From Dyadobacter psychrophilus (lineage in GTDB: Bacteria; Bacteroidota; Bacteroidia; Cytophagales; Spirosomataceae), in the NCBI RefSeq assembly GCF_900167945.1, contig NZ_FUZA01000007.1, forward strand, positions 62,001-126,000: a stretch of 64,000 nucleotides of DNA, read 5' to 3'. Positions 25,899 through 34,753 of this stretch are shown here, in pieces (the first letter of the stretch is position 1; each line of letters opens with the position of its first letter). The notes under the pieces are model-generated. The model was not told the origin of the DNA, did not search any database, and saw nothing but the letters and a program-made list of their open reading frames with translations. The translations under genes were made by a program, and so were the position numbers.

Positions 25899-26360
25899 AT
25901 GGAACAGTTGGACAAAATTGATACCAAGATCCTGCGCATTTTACAGAAAGACGCAAAAAAGACGACAAAAGAAATTGCGACAATGCTAAATCTGACGGTT
26001 TCGCCGATCTATGAAAGAATTCGAAGGCTGGAAAGTTTGGGTTATATCAAACAATATGTCGCGATCCTGGATAAAAAGCTTATTAACCGCCAGGTTACGA
26101 CGATCTGCCAGGTTTCCATGCGCTATCACAATGAAGCATTCATTGAAAAATTTGAGCAGGAGATTCAAAATTTACAGGAAGTCCAGGAATGTTATCATAT
26201 GGCAGGACAGGTTGATTTTTTGTTAAAAATCAATGTGGCCAGCCTGGACGATTACCATGACTTTGTGAAATACAAACTGTCCAAGATCGATAACATTGGG
26301 GTGCTCAACAGCACTTTCGTGCTTAAAGAGATCAAGCAAACCTCAGAATTTTACATCTGA
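25899..26360 (+). CDS. Lrp/AsnC family transcriptional regulator
   Basis: 153 residues. N-terminal winged helix-turn-helix (about 4-55: DKIDTKILRILQKDAKKT, then LNLTVSPIYERIRRLE) and C-terminal RAM ligand-binding domain (about 65-150). Such proteins respond to amino acids. The gene is transcribed away from tdh-kbl, the usual arrangement for a local regulator, so threonine, glycine or leucine is a plausible effector. It ends immediately next to the convergent end of the macroglobulin-like gene: stop at 26360, neighbour stop at 26361. Confidence 0.9.
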   Translation: MEQLDKIDTKILRILQKDAKKTTKEIATMLNLTVSPIYERIRRLESLGYIKQYVAILDKKLINRQVTTICQVSMRYHNEAFIEKFEQEIQNLQEVQECYHMAGQVDFLLKINVASLDDYHDFVKYKLSKIDNIGVLNSTFVLKEIKQTSEFYI

Positions 26361-28769
26361 TCAAAGACTGCTTTTGCCTACATTAAAAAAAAGCGTCTTA
26401 CTTCCCGAAACGCCCGACGGCGTAATTCCCTGGATTACAACCTGGTATTGTCCGGTCTGATCGGATGTATAGAAATCCAGGTTTGCTTTGCCGGAAGCAT
26501 CGGTTGTAACATTGGGAGCCCAATGCAGCAGGTTCCTGAAATCCGGGATGCGGCTTTCCGCATTACCTTTGTCATATCTTGGCGAATAAAACTCCCGTTG
26601 AACTTGCAAACCTTCATAAGGCATTACTATCACCTTGGGATCCAGCTCGTAACCCGCAAGGTCGTTGCGGTAAGTTGAAAAGCTTACAATCCCGGTGAAA
26701 GTCATGGGTCCCAGGAAATAGCGCGAGCTTAAAACCTCAATCTTTTTAACTTTCAAAGGATCCATTTCCATGATCTTATCGGTATTGAAAACCGGGATCC
26801 CATCCAGCATAATGAGCGGATCGGTGGTGTAGAATGTGTTGGGAAGCAGCTTATCTACCAAGCGGAAGTGAAACTCTTTTTGTCGTTTCCTGACTAGCAC
26901 GCCGCGTACATACTCTCTCAAAACCTCTTCCATTGTAGGAAAACGGGTGAAATCGTCAAGAAAATACTTTTCGTCCGGCACTCCGAAAAATGCGACCGAG
27001 TCGGCCAATGTTGCTTTTCGCTCTGTCAGGACTGGCGGAAGGAAGACATTGGCTGTCTGCATGTTAATGGTCCGGTTCAGCAGCTGGTTTTCCCATGTTT
27101 TGCTGAAAATAAATGGAGCGATCGGCCGGCTTGCGAACTGTTTTACGAAAGGGCTGGCAATTTCAATGCGATGCGTTGAATCAACATTCAGGTTGGTCTG
27201 CAATGTAATTTCCTTTGGTCCTGTAAATTTCCTGACCTCATACATTACATTGCCTTTCTGATCACTCTGGGCAACATACAGACGCGCAGGAACGTCCAGG
27301 GCGGCCAAATAGGTGTCAATGCCTTTCGCGGGCGAGCCATCGGATTTGTTAACCACCTTTCCATTGATAAAATGTCCGTCAAATTCCGGTAAAAATTCAA
27401 AGGGCGCAGCCTGGCTTACAAAAACATTTTCCCACTTAAACCGGCGCCAGCCGTGCGTGAGCATCAGATTGTCCAGTTGCCGGTCGGTATCGGCATTTAC
27501 ATTGGCAAAATAATATTCGGGAGATTCTACGCTGCCTTTCAAGTCCGACGCAAGCCAAAGATGGCTGGTAATGTCTGTCTGAGGTTGCGTGACAATGGAG
27601 TCGGCAAGGTAAATCGCAACTGACAGGTTAGACATTTCTACTGCCGTGGCGGTGGCCGTCGCCACGGCCGCAGAAATATCCATATTCACCTTTTCTCTCG
27701 TTACGAACGCATTCTTGATCGTTGTTTCGATCGCAAGCTGCTTTGCTGGTCTTTTGAAATAAAGTCTTTCACAAAGCGGTTTCAATTTCTCATTAAAAAT
27801 CGTAATGTGCGAAATGCCTTCTCCCAGCTTAGTTTTATCCAAGGTAAAAACGGCCTTGTTGTTTTTCAGAAACTTCCTGTCCGCGAATGCATTAAGCTGC
27901 CGCGTGTGGCTCATCAGATAAACCGGCACGGGCTCATCGCTCACGATAGCGGCGGTGACTGTGATTTTCAACAGGCTACTCGTAGAATCTTTCAGCTGCA
28001 TCACATAACCCTGCTCTTCTGTTTTCGGCAATGGAAATGTGTACGACTGCCCCTTGCTATCCTTAATCACAGCATTATAAGTGGCGCCGGGCTCGGGTTT
28101 TAATGTAAAATAGCCGATTCCATTCTTTTCAGGCTGAAAATTCGCTACACTTTCATTTTGACCGTTCACAATTTCACCCGTAAAATTCACACCATTACCT
28201 TCTTTCCCAATGGCCCTGAATGCGACTTTACTTTCAATGTCTTTTACGAGATAACCGCCTTCAGGGAAAAATTGAACGTCATATTTTTCCGCTTCTTTGG
28301 CCAACCTGTCCGGATCAAAACGCACAAACGGATTGACAATGGATATGGCGGATTCGAAGAAATATTCAGGACCGTAATTTTTCATCCAGTTTGTATAGCA
28401 GCGCACTTTATACTTGCCGCTGGCAACTGTAGAAGGGATCAGAACCGAGCCATTTCCTTTGCCGTCAGCCAACGCAAATTTAGTCTGGATCAATGCATTG
28501 TTTTCAGCATCAAGCACTTCCAGGTAAGCCACTTTGCTCACATCCAGAGACTGGTGCGAAGCTGCATTCAGGTTGTATGCCTTAAACCAGATCGTTTCCC
28601 CGATCAGGTACAACGGGCGGTCGAGATGAACGTACATCTTCTCTTGCAGCGCTCTTTCGGTATAAATCCCAAATCGCTGCTGTATCGATTTCACCATTGC
28701 ATCGTCCTGCGCAAACGCGGATAACGCGACGCAGAGCAACATGCAGCAATAGAGTAAAGTCCTTTTCAT
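26361..28769 (-). CDS. Macroglobulin-like (MG2) envelope protein with TonB-plug-like segment
   Basis: 802 residues from the ATG at 28769 (ATG at 28784 also fits). Signal peptide MKRTLLYCCMLLCVALSAFA. Residues about 40-140 match the MG2 domain of alpha-2-macroglobulin-like proteins (VHLDRPLYLIGETIWFKAYN). A middle beta-rich region follows; about residues 620-700 look like a TonB-receptor plug (PLIMLDGIPVFNTDKIMEMD, then VKKIEVL). Close to the C-terminus WAPNVTTDASGKANLDFYTS resembles the MG7-type domain. No thioester CxEQ motif and no beta-barrel are seen. Fourth gene of the receptor operon. Probably periplasmic or outer-membrane; function unknown. Confidence 0.75.
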   Translation of the reverse strand: MKRTLLYCCMLLCVALSAFAQDDAMVKSIQQRFGIYTERALQEKMYVHLDRPLYLIGETIWFKAYNLNAASHQSLDVSKVAYLEVLDAENNALIQTKFALADGKGNGSVLIPSTVASGKYKVRCYTNWMKNYGPEYFFESAISIVNPFVRFDPDRLAKEAEKYDVQFFPEGGYLVKDIESKVAFRAIGKEGNGVNFTGEIVNGQNESVANFQPEKNGIGYFTLKPEPGATYNAVIKDSKGQSYTFPLPKTEEQGYVMQLKDSTSSLLKITVTAAIVSDEPVPVYLMSHTRQLNAFADRKFLKNNKAVFTLDKTKLGEGISHITIFNEKLKPLCERLYFKRPAKQLAIETTIKNAFVTREKVNMDISAAVATATATAVEMSNLSVAIYLADSIVTQPQTDITSHLWLASDLKGSVESPEYYFANVNADTDRQLDNLMLTHGWRRFKWENVFVSQAAPFEFLPEFDGHFINGKVVNKSDGSPAKGIDTYLAALDVPARLYVAQSDQKGNVMYEVRKFTGPKEITLQTNLNVDSTHRIEIASPFVKQFASRPIAPFIFSKTWENQLLNRTINMQTANVFLPPVLTERKATLADSVAFFGVPDEKYFLDDFTRFPTMEEVLREYVRGVLVRKRQKEFHFRLVDKLLPNTFYTTDPLIMLDGIPVFNTDKIMEMDPLKVKKIEVLSSRYFLGPMTFTGIVSFSTYRNDLAGYELDPKVIVMPYEGLQVQREFYSPRYDKGNAESRIPDFRNLLHWAPNVTTDASGKANLDFYTSDQTGQYQVVIQGITPSGVSGSKTLFFNVGKSSL

Positions 28770-28791
28770 AAGTTTATTGATCATTGAAATA

Positions 28792-29937
28792 TCAATCCCA
28801 AAACGTTGGCCTCGTGGTTGTTCCACCTTGCGCCCGGCAATCCGCACAGTCTTCGGAAGAGCTTAAAATAAAAGTTCTCCCTGCCGCGTCCATATAGGTG
28901 TTCAGCAACACACCGAAAGAAGTGTACGCATCGGCCGGTTCGAGTGTATCAGGCGGAATGCATGCAGGATAGCGACCTAGCGCAGGCGAGAGAAGGATAC
29001 GCTGCTTCTCTTCGGTAACTGCGCTGAAATAGCCAAAAACGAGCTCCTTAGCATCTTTCACATTTTTAATGTTGCCCGTCACCTGGGAGGGCTGCGGATC
29101 AAAAAGGCTTCCCGTCCCCTGTGTCGTTTTAGCGAGATCGGTCCAGTATTCAAATGCTTCCCGCGATAATGCGTATTGCCTTACCAGAATGCTGTATTTG
29201 AAAAATAGTTTATTCGTCGAAATGTCAATGATATTGACCGGCAAATCTTTGATAATGTCCTGATTCAGTTTAATTGTCGAGCCCAGTTTAATATCCTTCG
29301 ATTCTAGCGTTGTCCAGCAAGTATTGATATTGTCCCGCCGCACAATGATTGACTCTGTTTCCGGGTCACGTTCGAGTCCAGAGAAAAATGCTGCTCTGTA
29401 TTCAAAAGTTTCTTCAAATCTCCACCGGTAAAATCTCGTATTATTTGTGGCATCGTGCGTGTTTACATAAATGAGCATTGCATTCCGGTTCGCATCCAGC
29501 TTACTTGTCAGGCTGTCGATCGGTGGTGTTTTGGTCACGACAACATATTCTGACAAATATTCACTGCCGTTCGACCGCCTGATATGAAGGCGATATTTGG
29601 TGGCCATATTGAAATTGACGGGCGGCAAAACATACACTCCATTGCCCTTATCTTCAAAATTATACGTTTCCCCACTCTCTGCTTCCGCAGATATCTGCGC
29701 ACCGCCTTCCGTAATCGGCCGGGTATCATCGTTTGTATTTTGCGTCTTCCGCAATGTGATCTTACTGGTGTCGCGGCCTACATTCAGGAATCCGTCTACA
29801 ACCAGAAAGCTTTCCGGATTGTTGACTTCCGGCGGGGAAAACGGCTCTATGCAACCGTATGCAATCAGGATAAGGCCCATGCAAACAAGCGCGCCCCAAT
29901 GCACCTTTTTTTCAGGGAACCATTTCGGTGTGACCAT
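28792..29937 (-). CDS. DUF4249 outer-membrane lipoprotein
   Basis: 381 residues from the ATG at 29937, one base after the TonB-receptor stop. A longer frame overlaps the receptor gene and lacks a signal. The N-terminus has a hydrophobic segment ending in a lipobox (LILIAYGC). The DUF4249 domain follows: IEPFSPPEVNNPESFLVVDG, and the C-terminal ACIPPDTLEPA and EDCADCRAQGG-rich end. This family is almost always next to a TonB-dependent receptor in Bacteroidota, as here, and is thought to be its partner. Ligand unknown. Confidence 0.85.
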   Translation of the reverse strand: MVTPKWFPEKKVHWGALVCMGLILIAYGCIEPFSPPEVNNPESFLVVDGFLNVGRDTSKITLRKTQNTNDDTRPITEGGAQISAEAESGETYNFEDKGNGVYVLPPVNFNMATKYRLHIRRSNGSEYLSEYVVVTKTPPIDSLTSKLDANRNAMLIYVNTHDATNNTRFYRWRFEETFEYRAAFFSGLERDPETESIIVRRDNINTCWTTLESKDIKLGSTIKLNQDIIKDLPVNIIDISTNKLFFKYSILVRQYALSREAFEYWTDLAKTTQGTGSLFDPQPSQVTGNIKNVKDAKELVFGYFSAVTEEKQRILLSPALGRYPACIPPDTLEPADAYTSFGVLLNTYMDAAGRTFILSSSEDCADCRAQGGTTTRPTFWD

Positions 29938-29938
29938 G

Positions 29939-32710
29939 TTAAAATCTGAAATTATAAGTGATGGTCGGAATAGGTTGTCCAAAAATAGAAAGCTGGTAAC
30001 CGTTGACTTTTCCGCCAACAGTCTGAAAATAAACCGAAGTCGGGTTTTTTCTGCCTAATACATTATATACCGCTAGCGTCCATGAACTGTGCGCGAGCTT
30101 TTTGATCCGGTGGTTGCCTTCAATGTTCAGGGAAACATCCGTTCGGTAATAATCCGGGATCCTGAACTGGTTCCTGTCGGCATAATAAACCCTTTGCGAG
30201 CCATCGATCATGTATTTTCCGATCGGTGGCGTATATGGTCGCCCTGTGCTGTATGTGAAGTTGAATGACATGCTGAAACGGTGCGAGAACCGGTAATTGG
30301 AAATCAATGTAAAATCGTGCGGCTTGTCGTAATTACTCGGATAGTAATTGCCATCATTAGGAGCATCGGGCGATTCCCGGTCGATAGCGCGCAGCAATGT
30401 TCTGGCATAAGTATAACCAAGCCAGCCGTTTAGTTTTCCCGTCATTTTTTTGATCATAAATTCAATCCCGTAAGCCTTGGCCTTCGTATTCAGCACGGCT
30501 GCTTCGATATTGTGGTTCATGATCAGCGAATCGCCGCCTTTGTAATCCAGGAAGTTTTGAATGTTCTTATAATAACCTTCCAGCGAAACCTCCACCTTGT
30601 TTCCCCTGAAATTCCGGTATAACCCCACCGAGATCTGATCACCGATCTGCGGCTTCACATAATTGTCGCTTAGTTTCCAGATGTCCGTCGGGGAAACGGT
30701 CATGGTGTTGGTCAGCAAGTGAATATATTGACGCAGCGTATTGTAACTTACTTTTAAAGAGAGATTGTCGAAAACGCTGTAACGGATAGAAGCCCGATAT
30801 TCCGGCCCGCCATAAGACTTGATCTTTTTGCCGGAGCCATATTCTTTTACGCCGTTTTGATAAATGTATTCAATAGGAAGTCCCGGCACATAAGTATTTA
30901 CATTTCTTGGCCCCAGATACTGATAATACGAATAGCGGATACCCGCTGTGATCGACAGCCGCGGGTTGACTTCAAATTTATCCTCAATGTAGATTGCGCT
31001 CTCCGTCCCTTGCTCCGGTTCCAGCTCATCCGGAACGATCAGGGATTCGGGCCCTTTCGGCTGGAAAGATCCGGGATGGAGTTTGTAATAAATTGTGCTT
31101 AAACCAAAGTCCAATGTGTGCTTCGGATGTAAAACATAGCTCAGGTCTGCCTTAAAATTGGATTGGTTAATGTCAAATTTGAGATCGAAGGAATTGAGCG
31201 GCAGGCCTGCGGCACCCATGGCATATTGATATTTTGTATGGGCTGCTGTAAAAACACTGTATAACCTGTTATTAAATGTGTGTTTCCATTTTAAGGAAGC
31301 CAGTTGATTTTGGTATGTATAAAGGGTGTCACCGTAAAGCCTGAAACGGTCGTCGCTGATGTACCCGGTCAGGAATAAGCTGTTTTTCTCATTGATCTCG
31401 TGGCTAATGTGCAGATTTACATCGTAAAACGATGCCGAGCTTTTATTGTAATTCTCATTATCCAGCGTTTTGATAAGCCAGCTCGAATAGGTTGAGCGTC
31501 CACCCAGCAAGAAAGAAGTTTTATCTTTAACTAATGGCCCTTCCAATGTCAGGCGGCCGGTTATTAAACCGATTCCTCCCGATGCTACAAACTTTTTCTT
31601 ATTGCCATCGCGGCTGCTAATGTCGAGAACGGACGCCAGCCTTCCGCCGAATTTCGCCGGAATCGTGCTTTTGTAAAGCTCAACATCTTTCAGAACATCC
31701 GGGTTAAAGGCTGAGAAAAATCCGAAAAGGTGGGAAGGATTGTAAATGACGGCATCATTATACTGGATCAGATTCTGGTCTGTGGAGCCGCCACGCACAT
31801 TTAACCCCGTGCTATTTTCCCCCACCGACTTGATACCCGGCAATGTTAGCACTGTACGCAGCAAATCGGTTTCACCAAAGACCGTGGGCACCTGTTTCAG
31901 GTTTTTAATGGTTAGCTTAACCGTTCCCATCTGCGTCCCGACCACGTTTTTGTCCATCCCGGCTTTTACCGAAACTTCCTTCAAAGCGATCACGCTTTCC
32001 CGCATTTCAATGTCCAGTTTGCCGTCTGAATAAAGCATCACCTGGCGTTGGGTTTCGCGCATTCCAGTGCTCTTTATACGCACAATCTGCTTCCCGCGCG
32101 GAATGGTGAGCGCATATAAGCCCAGCGCATCCGTAGTAACGCCGATAGAAGGCGAAGTGATGAAAACAGCCGCCCCAATGACGGGTTCGCCCGTCACAGC
32201 ATTTCGCACGTAACCGGTGATGGTGGAGTTCCCAGGCGTTATACGGTGTTTTTTGATCCCTATCTCGTGTAGTTTGCTTTCAGCGGTGGATAGCAACTTT
32301 TCTTTCGCATCATTTTCCGGGCCAGCGTAAGCGATAGTGCCGTTATCACCTGCCAGATCGGGCTCAAAAAGGCCGGGAATAAGCTGCGTAATGATTTTTT
32401 GGCCCTGCGTAATGTAGATCCGCTTCTGGACATCGATTGAATATTCGAATTCTGAACCTTTGAAAACCTGGTCCAGCACATCGCGGATCGCGAGATCTTT
32501 TACGTCCAGGTCAAGTGTAAGGCTGTCGAATTTGGAAGCGTCGTAATAAAAGTAGTAACCAGTCTGGCTTTCGACCTGCTTTACAAAGTCATTGAAGCGC
32601 GCAGAGTCAAGGCGCATCGTGATTTTCTTTTCAGGCGTGGTTTGCGCGCAAGCATTCCTGGAAAACAAAACAAAACTGAACAAGATAAAAAAGGGTAAAA
32701 GTATTTTCAT
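29939..32710 (-). CDS. TonB-dependent receptor with STN and carboxypeptidase-like domains
   Basis: 923 residues. Signal peptide ends near ACAQTT. An STN (secretin/TonB short N-terminal) domain covers about 30-105, then a carboxypeptidase regulatory-like beta-sandwich (GYVRNAVTGEPVIGAAVFI, about 170-250), the plug (FGETDLLRTVLTLPGIKS, NVRGGSTDQNLIQYND) and a 22-strand barrel ending in aromatic F-R-F. STN domains usually signal to a FecR anti-sigma factor, but no fecR or ECF sigma gene is adjacent. Overlaps the upstream secreted-protein gene by 4 bases. Transported ligand unknown. Confidence 0.9.
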   Translation of the reverse strand: MKILLPFFILFSFVLFSRNACAQTTPEKKITMRLDSARFNDFVKQVESQTGYYFYYDASKFDSLTLDLDVKDLAIRDVLDQVFKGSEFEYSIDVQKRIYITQGQKIITQLIPGLFEPDLAGDNGTIAYAGPENDAKEKLLSTAESKLHEIGIKKHRITPGNSTITGYVRNAVTGEPVIGAAVFITSPSIGVTTDALGLYALTIPRGKQIVRIKSTGMRETQRQVMLYSDGKLDIEMRESVIALKEVSVKAGMDKNVVGTQMGTVKLTIKNLKQVPTVFGETDLLRTVLTLPGIKSVGENSTGLNVRGGSTDQNLIQYNDAVIYNPSHLFGFFSAFNPDVLKDVELYKSTIPAKFGGRLASVLDISSRDGNKKKFVASGGIGLITGRLTLEGPLVKDKTSFLLGGRSTYSSWLIKTLDNENYNKSSASFYDVNLHISHEINEKNSLFLTGYISDDRFRLYGDTLYTYQNQLASLKWKHTFNNRLYSVFTAAHTKYQYAMGAAGLPLNSFDLKFDINQSNFKADLSYVLHPKHTLDFGLSTIYYKLHPGSFQPKGPESLIVPDELEPEQGTESAIYIEDKFEVNPRLSITAGIRYSYYQYLGPRNVNTYVPGLPIEYIYQNGVKEYGSGKKIKSYGGPEYRASIRYSVFDNLSLKVSYNTLRQYIHLLTNTMTVSPTDIWKLSDNYVKPQIGDQISVGLYRNFRGNKVEVSLEGYYKNIQNFLDYKGGDSLIMNHNIEAAVLNTKAKAYGIEFMIKKMTGKLNGWLGYTYARTLLRAIDRESPDAPNDGNYYPSNYDKPHDFTLISNYRFSHRFSMSFNFTYSTGRPYTPPIGKYMIDGSQRVYYADRNQFRIPDYYRTDVSLNIEGNHRIKKLAHSSWTLAVYNVLGRKNPTSVYFQTVGGKVNGYQLSIFGQPIPTITYNFRF

Positions 32711-33432
32711 GGTCTGGCTAGTTTGTCGTAGGTTTCGACAATTGTTACAATAGCAACTTCACGGTTCTTTCTATACTTGATCTTCTGGTCTTTCAGCACT
32801 TTCCGCAATTCCCTTTTGTATTCAGGGAATAGGTTAAATGCTGATTTTTTGGAGCTTACTCCGTAATATTGGTCGCCTTTCCTGACAAAAAAATTGTTTT
32901 TTTGAGGATACAGCGCTATGACCATTTTATCCACGATCTTCTCCTGCCGCTGTTTCACCCTTCTGACAATCGTTCTGGTTTTACCATTGTATAAAACATC
33001 GTAAAAACCAGTACGCATTTGCTCGCTAATGTCCTTTCCCGCTTCCAAGCGCTCGAAAGTGTGATTATCCACATAAAAATAATCGATCTTTTCAGATTGC
33101 AGCAGAATGTGATCACCATTGAAATGCTTGATAATAACCTCATCTTTGAAGATATCGTAAAGCATTGGAATGCTGTCGAAGCGCTGGCCGTCGTACATGA
33201 TCACACCGTTATGCCATTTCCGGAATTCAAAAAACTGGTGTTCTTCCGACCGGTTGTCGTAAACGTAATATTGCCTGCCATTATACAGGTTTTGCGACTG
33301 GCTCGTGGCCGCTTTGTAAAGGGATATGGGATATGCAGTTTCTTTGGATGGCTCCGTTGCAGCAACCTCCTGAGCCAACGACCTGAGTGTGAGACAGAAA
33401 GAAAAGAAAATAACAAGGGTACAAATACGCAT
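32707..33432 (-). CDS. Secreted protein of unknown function, first gene of receptor operon
   Basis: 241 residues, not recognised. A signal peptide (MRICTLVIFFSFCLTLRSLAQ) precedes a soluble, charged region rich in Tyr, Phe and Lys, with no obvious repeats or cysteines after the signal. The C-terminus is strongly basic (YKRELRKVLKDQKIKYRKNR). Its stop overlaps the receptor start (ATGA), so it is coupled to the TonB receptor. A periplasmic or surface role with that receptor is likely from context only. A promoter motif lies about 100 bases upstream. Confidence 0.75.
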   Translation of the reverse strand: MRICTLVIFFSFCLTLRSLAQEVAATEPSKETAYPISLYKAATSQSQNLYNGRQYYVYDNRSEEHQFFEFRKWHNGVIMYDGQRFDSIPMLYDIFKDEVIIKHFNGDHILLQSEKIDYFYVDNHTFERLEAGKDISEQMRTGFYDVLYNGKTRTIVRRVKQRQEKIVDKMVIALYPQKNNFFVRKGDQYYGVSSKKSAFNLFPEYKRELRKVLKDQKIKYRKNREVAIVTIVETYDKLARP

Positions 33433-33532
33433 GTATCGCGAGGTTTTTTATTAGTTACGAAGGTTTGTTATTGACTTGTTGCAGTAGGAAATATGTACAT
33501 AAAGATGTGAACATAAGTTACATACTTCATTT

Positions 33533-33540
33533 CAAAAGTA
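33533..33540 (-). promoter_or_regulatory. Promoter -7 element TACTTTTG for the receptor operon
   Basis: On the minus strand a perfect TAnnTTTG, identical to the one upstream of argG. It would give a 5' leader of roughly 95 bases before the gene at 33432. No clear -33 element at 19-21 bases. Confidence 0.45.
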
Positions 33541-33628
33541 TTTAAATTAATTAGAATATTTAAATTAAACAGAACAAGTTTTAAATATAAATATTCTTGG
33601 CATACTTAACCGTTCTTATGGAATCTCC

Positions 33629-33636
33629 TAACTTTG
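33629..33636 (+). promoter_or_regulatory. Promoter -7 element TAACTTTG for the epimerase operon
   Basis: A perfect TAnnTTTG match 46 bases before the ATG at 33682. The region further upstream is very AT-rich and has no well-spaced TTTG. Confidence 0.45.
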
Positions 33637-33681
33637 GAACGGTTTACATCCACACTTTAAGCTTACTTACAAAATTGCTTT

Positions 33682-34743
33682 ATGAAAATTTTAATTACCG
33701 GGGGCGCCGGTTTCGTAGGCTCCGCACTAGCCATAAATCTCAAAATCAATTACCCTGATTATCAGGTTTATGCATTGGATAACCTCAAACGCCGAGGCTC
33801 CGAGCTAAATTTGAGCAGGCTCAAAACACACGGCGTGGAATTTGTGCACGGCGATATCAGGAATAAAGAAGACTTCGACTCCGTTCCGGCTGTTGACGTG
33901 GTGATAGAGGCATCTGCCGAACCTTCTGTTTTGGCAGGTCTGGACGGTACGCCCGATTACCTGATTAATACAAATCTGGTCGGAACCATTAACTGTCTTA
34001 ATTATGCATTGAAACATAAGGCGGGCTTTATTTTTCTGTCTACAAGCCGGGTTTATCCGATCAAGACCATCGAAACATTAAATTTCGTTGAGGAGCCTAC
34101 GCGCTTCGCACTGTCGGACGAGCAGCCGGTTGCAGGTGTTTCTTCGAAAGGGATTGCGGAAGATTTCCCGCTGAATGGAGCGCGTTCCTTATATGGAACC
34201 ACCAAACTGGCTTCTGAGCTGATCATTCAGGAATACAATGAGTTTTATAACCTAAAAACGGTCATTAACCGTTGCGGCGTGATCACGGGTCCGTGGCAAA
34301 TGGGCAAAGTGGATCAGGGTGTGATGGTGCTTTGGATCGCGAAACATTATTTTGAACAACAACTGGGCTACTTCGGATACGGCGGGACGGGTAAGCAGAT
34401 CCGCGATATGCTGCATGTTGCCGATCTTTACCGGTTGATAGACTGGCAGTTGCATAACCTCGAAAAGGTAAATGGGGAGATCCTGAATGCAGGCGGTGGA
34501 CTGGAAAGCAGCGCTTCTTTGCAGGAACTGACAAAAATCTGTCAGGAGGTTACCGGTAAAACGATTCCGATTAAAGTGGTGCCGGAAAACCGCACCGCCG
34601 ACATCAGGCTTTACGTAACGGATAACACCAAAGTCACTGCACTTACAGGCTGGAAACCAGAAATTGGCATCCGCCAGATCGTTGAGGACATTGCAGCCTG
34701 GCTGGCAGAGAACGAGAAAGATTTAGCGCCGATATTGAAGTAA
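33682..34743 (+). CDS. NAD-dependent sugar epimerase, CDP-paratose 2-epimerase-like
   Basis: 353 residues of the extended short-chain dehydrogenase family. NAD motif TGGAGFVGSALA (about 6-17), Asp in YALDNLKRRGSELN that binds the ribose, and YGTTKLASE as YxxxK. The N-terminal DNLKRRGSE and CGVITGPWQMGKVDQG segments recall CDP-paratose/tyvelose 2-epimerases. The exact sugar is uncertain. The next gene, an HMG-CoA lyase homologue, starts 10 bases later, an unexpected pair. Confidence 0.8.
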   Translation: MKILITGGAGFVGSALAINLKINYPDYQVYALDNLKRRGSELNLSRLKTHGVEFVHGDIRNKEDFDSVPAVDVVIEASAEPSVLAGLDGTPDYLINTNLVGTINCLNYALKHKAGFIFLSTSRVYPIKTIETLNFVEEPTRFALSDEQPVAGVSSKGIAEDFPLNGARSLYGTTKLASELIIQEYNEFYNLKTVINRCGVITGPWQMGKVDQGVMVLWIAKHYFEQQLGYFGYGGTGKQIRDMLHVADLYRLIDWQLHNLEKVNGEILNAGGGLESSASLQELTKICQEVTGKTIPIKVVPENRTADIRLYVTDNTKVTALTGWKPEIGIRQIVEDIAAWLAENEKDLAPILK

Positions 34744-34753
34744 TGATTGAATC

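Noticed and set aside
26361..28769. Second TonB-dependent receptor
   Set aside because: A plug-like segment exists but no beta-barrel or C-terminal aromatic strand follows; it is better described as a macroglobulin-like protein.
33881..33900. Possible second copy of the 74-nt repeat arm
   Set aside because: Only about ten bases match, inside the epimerase coding region, with no inverted partner.
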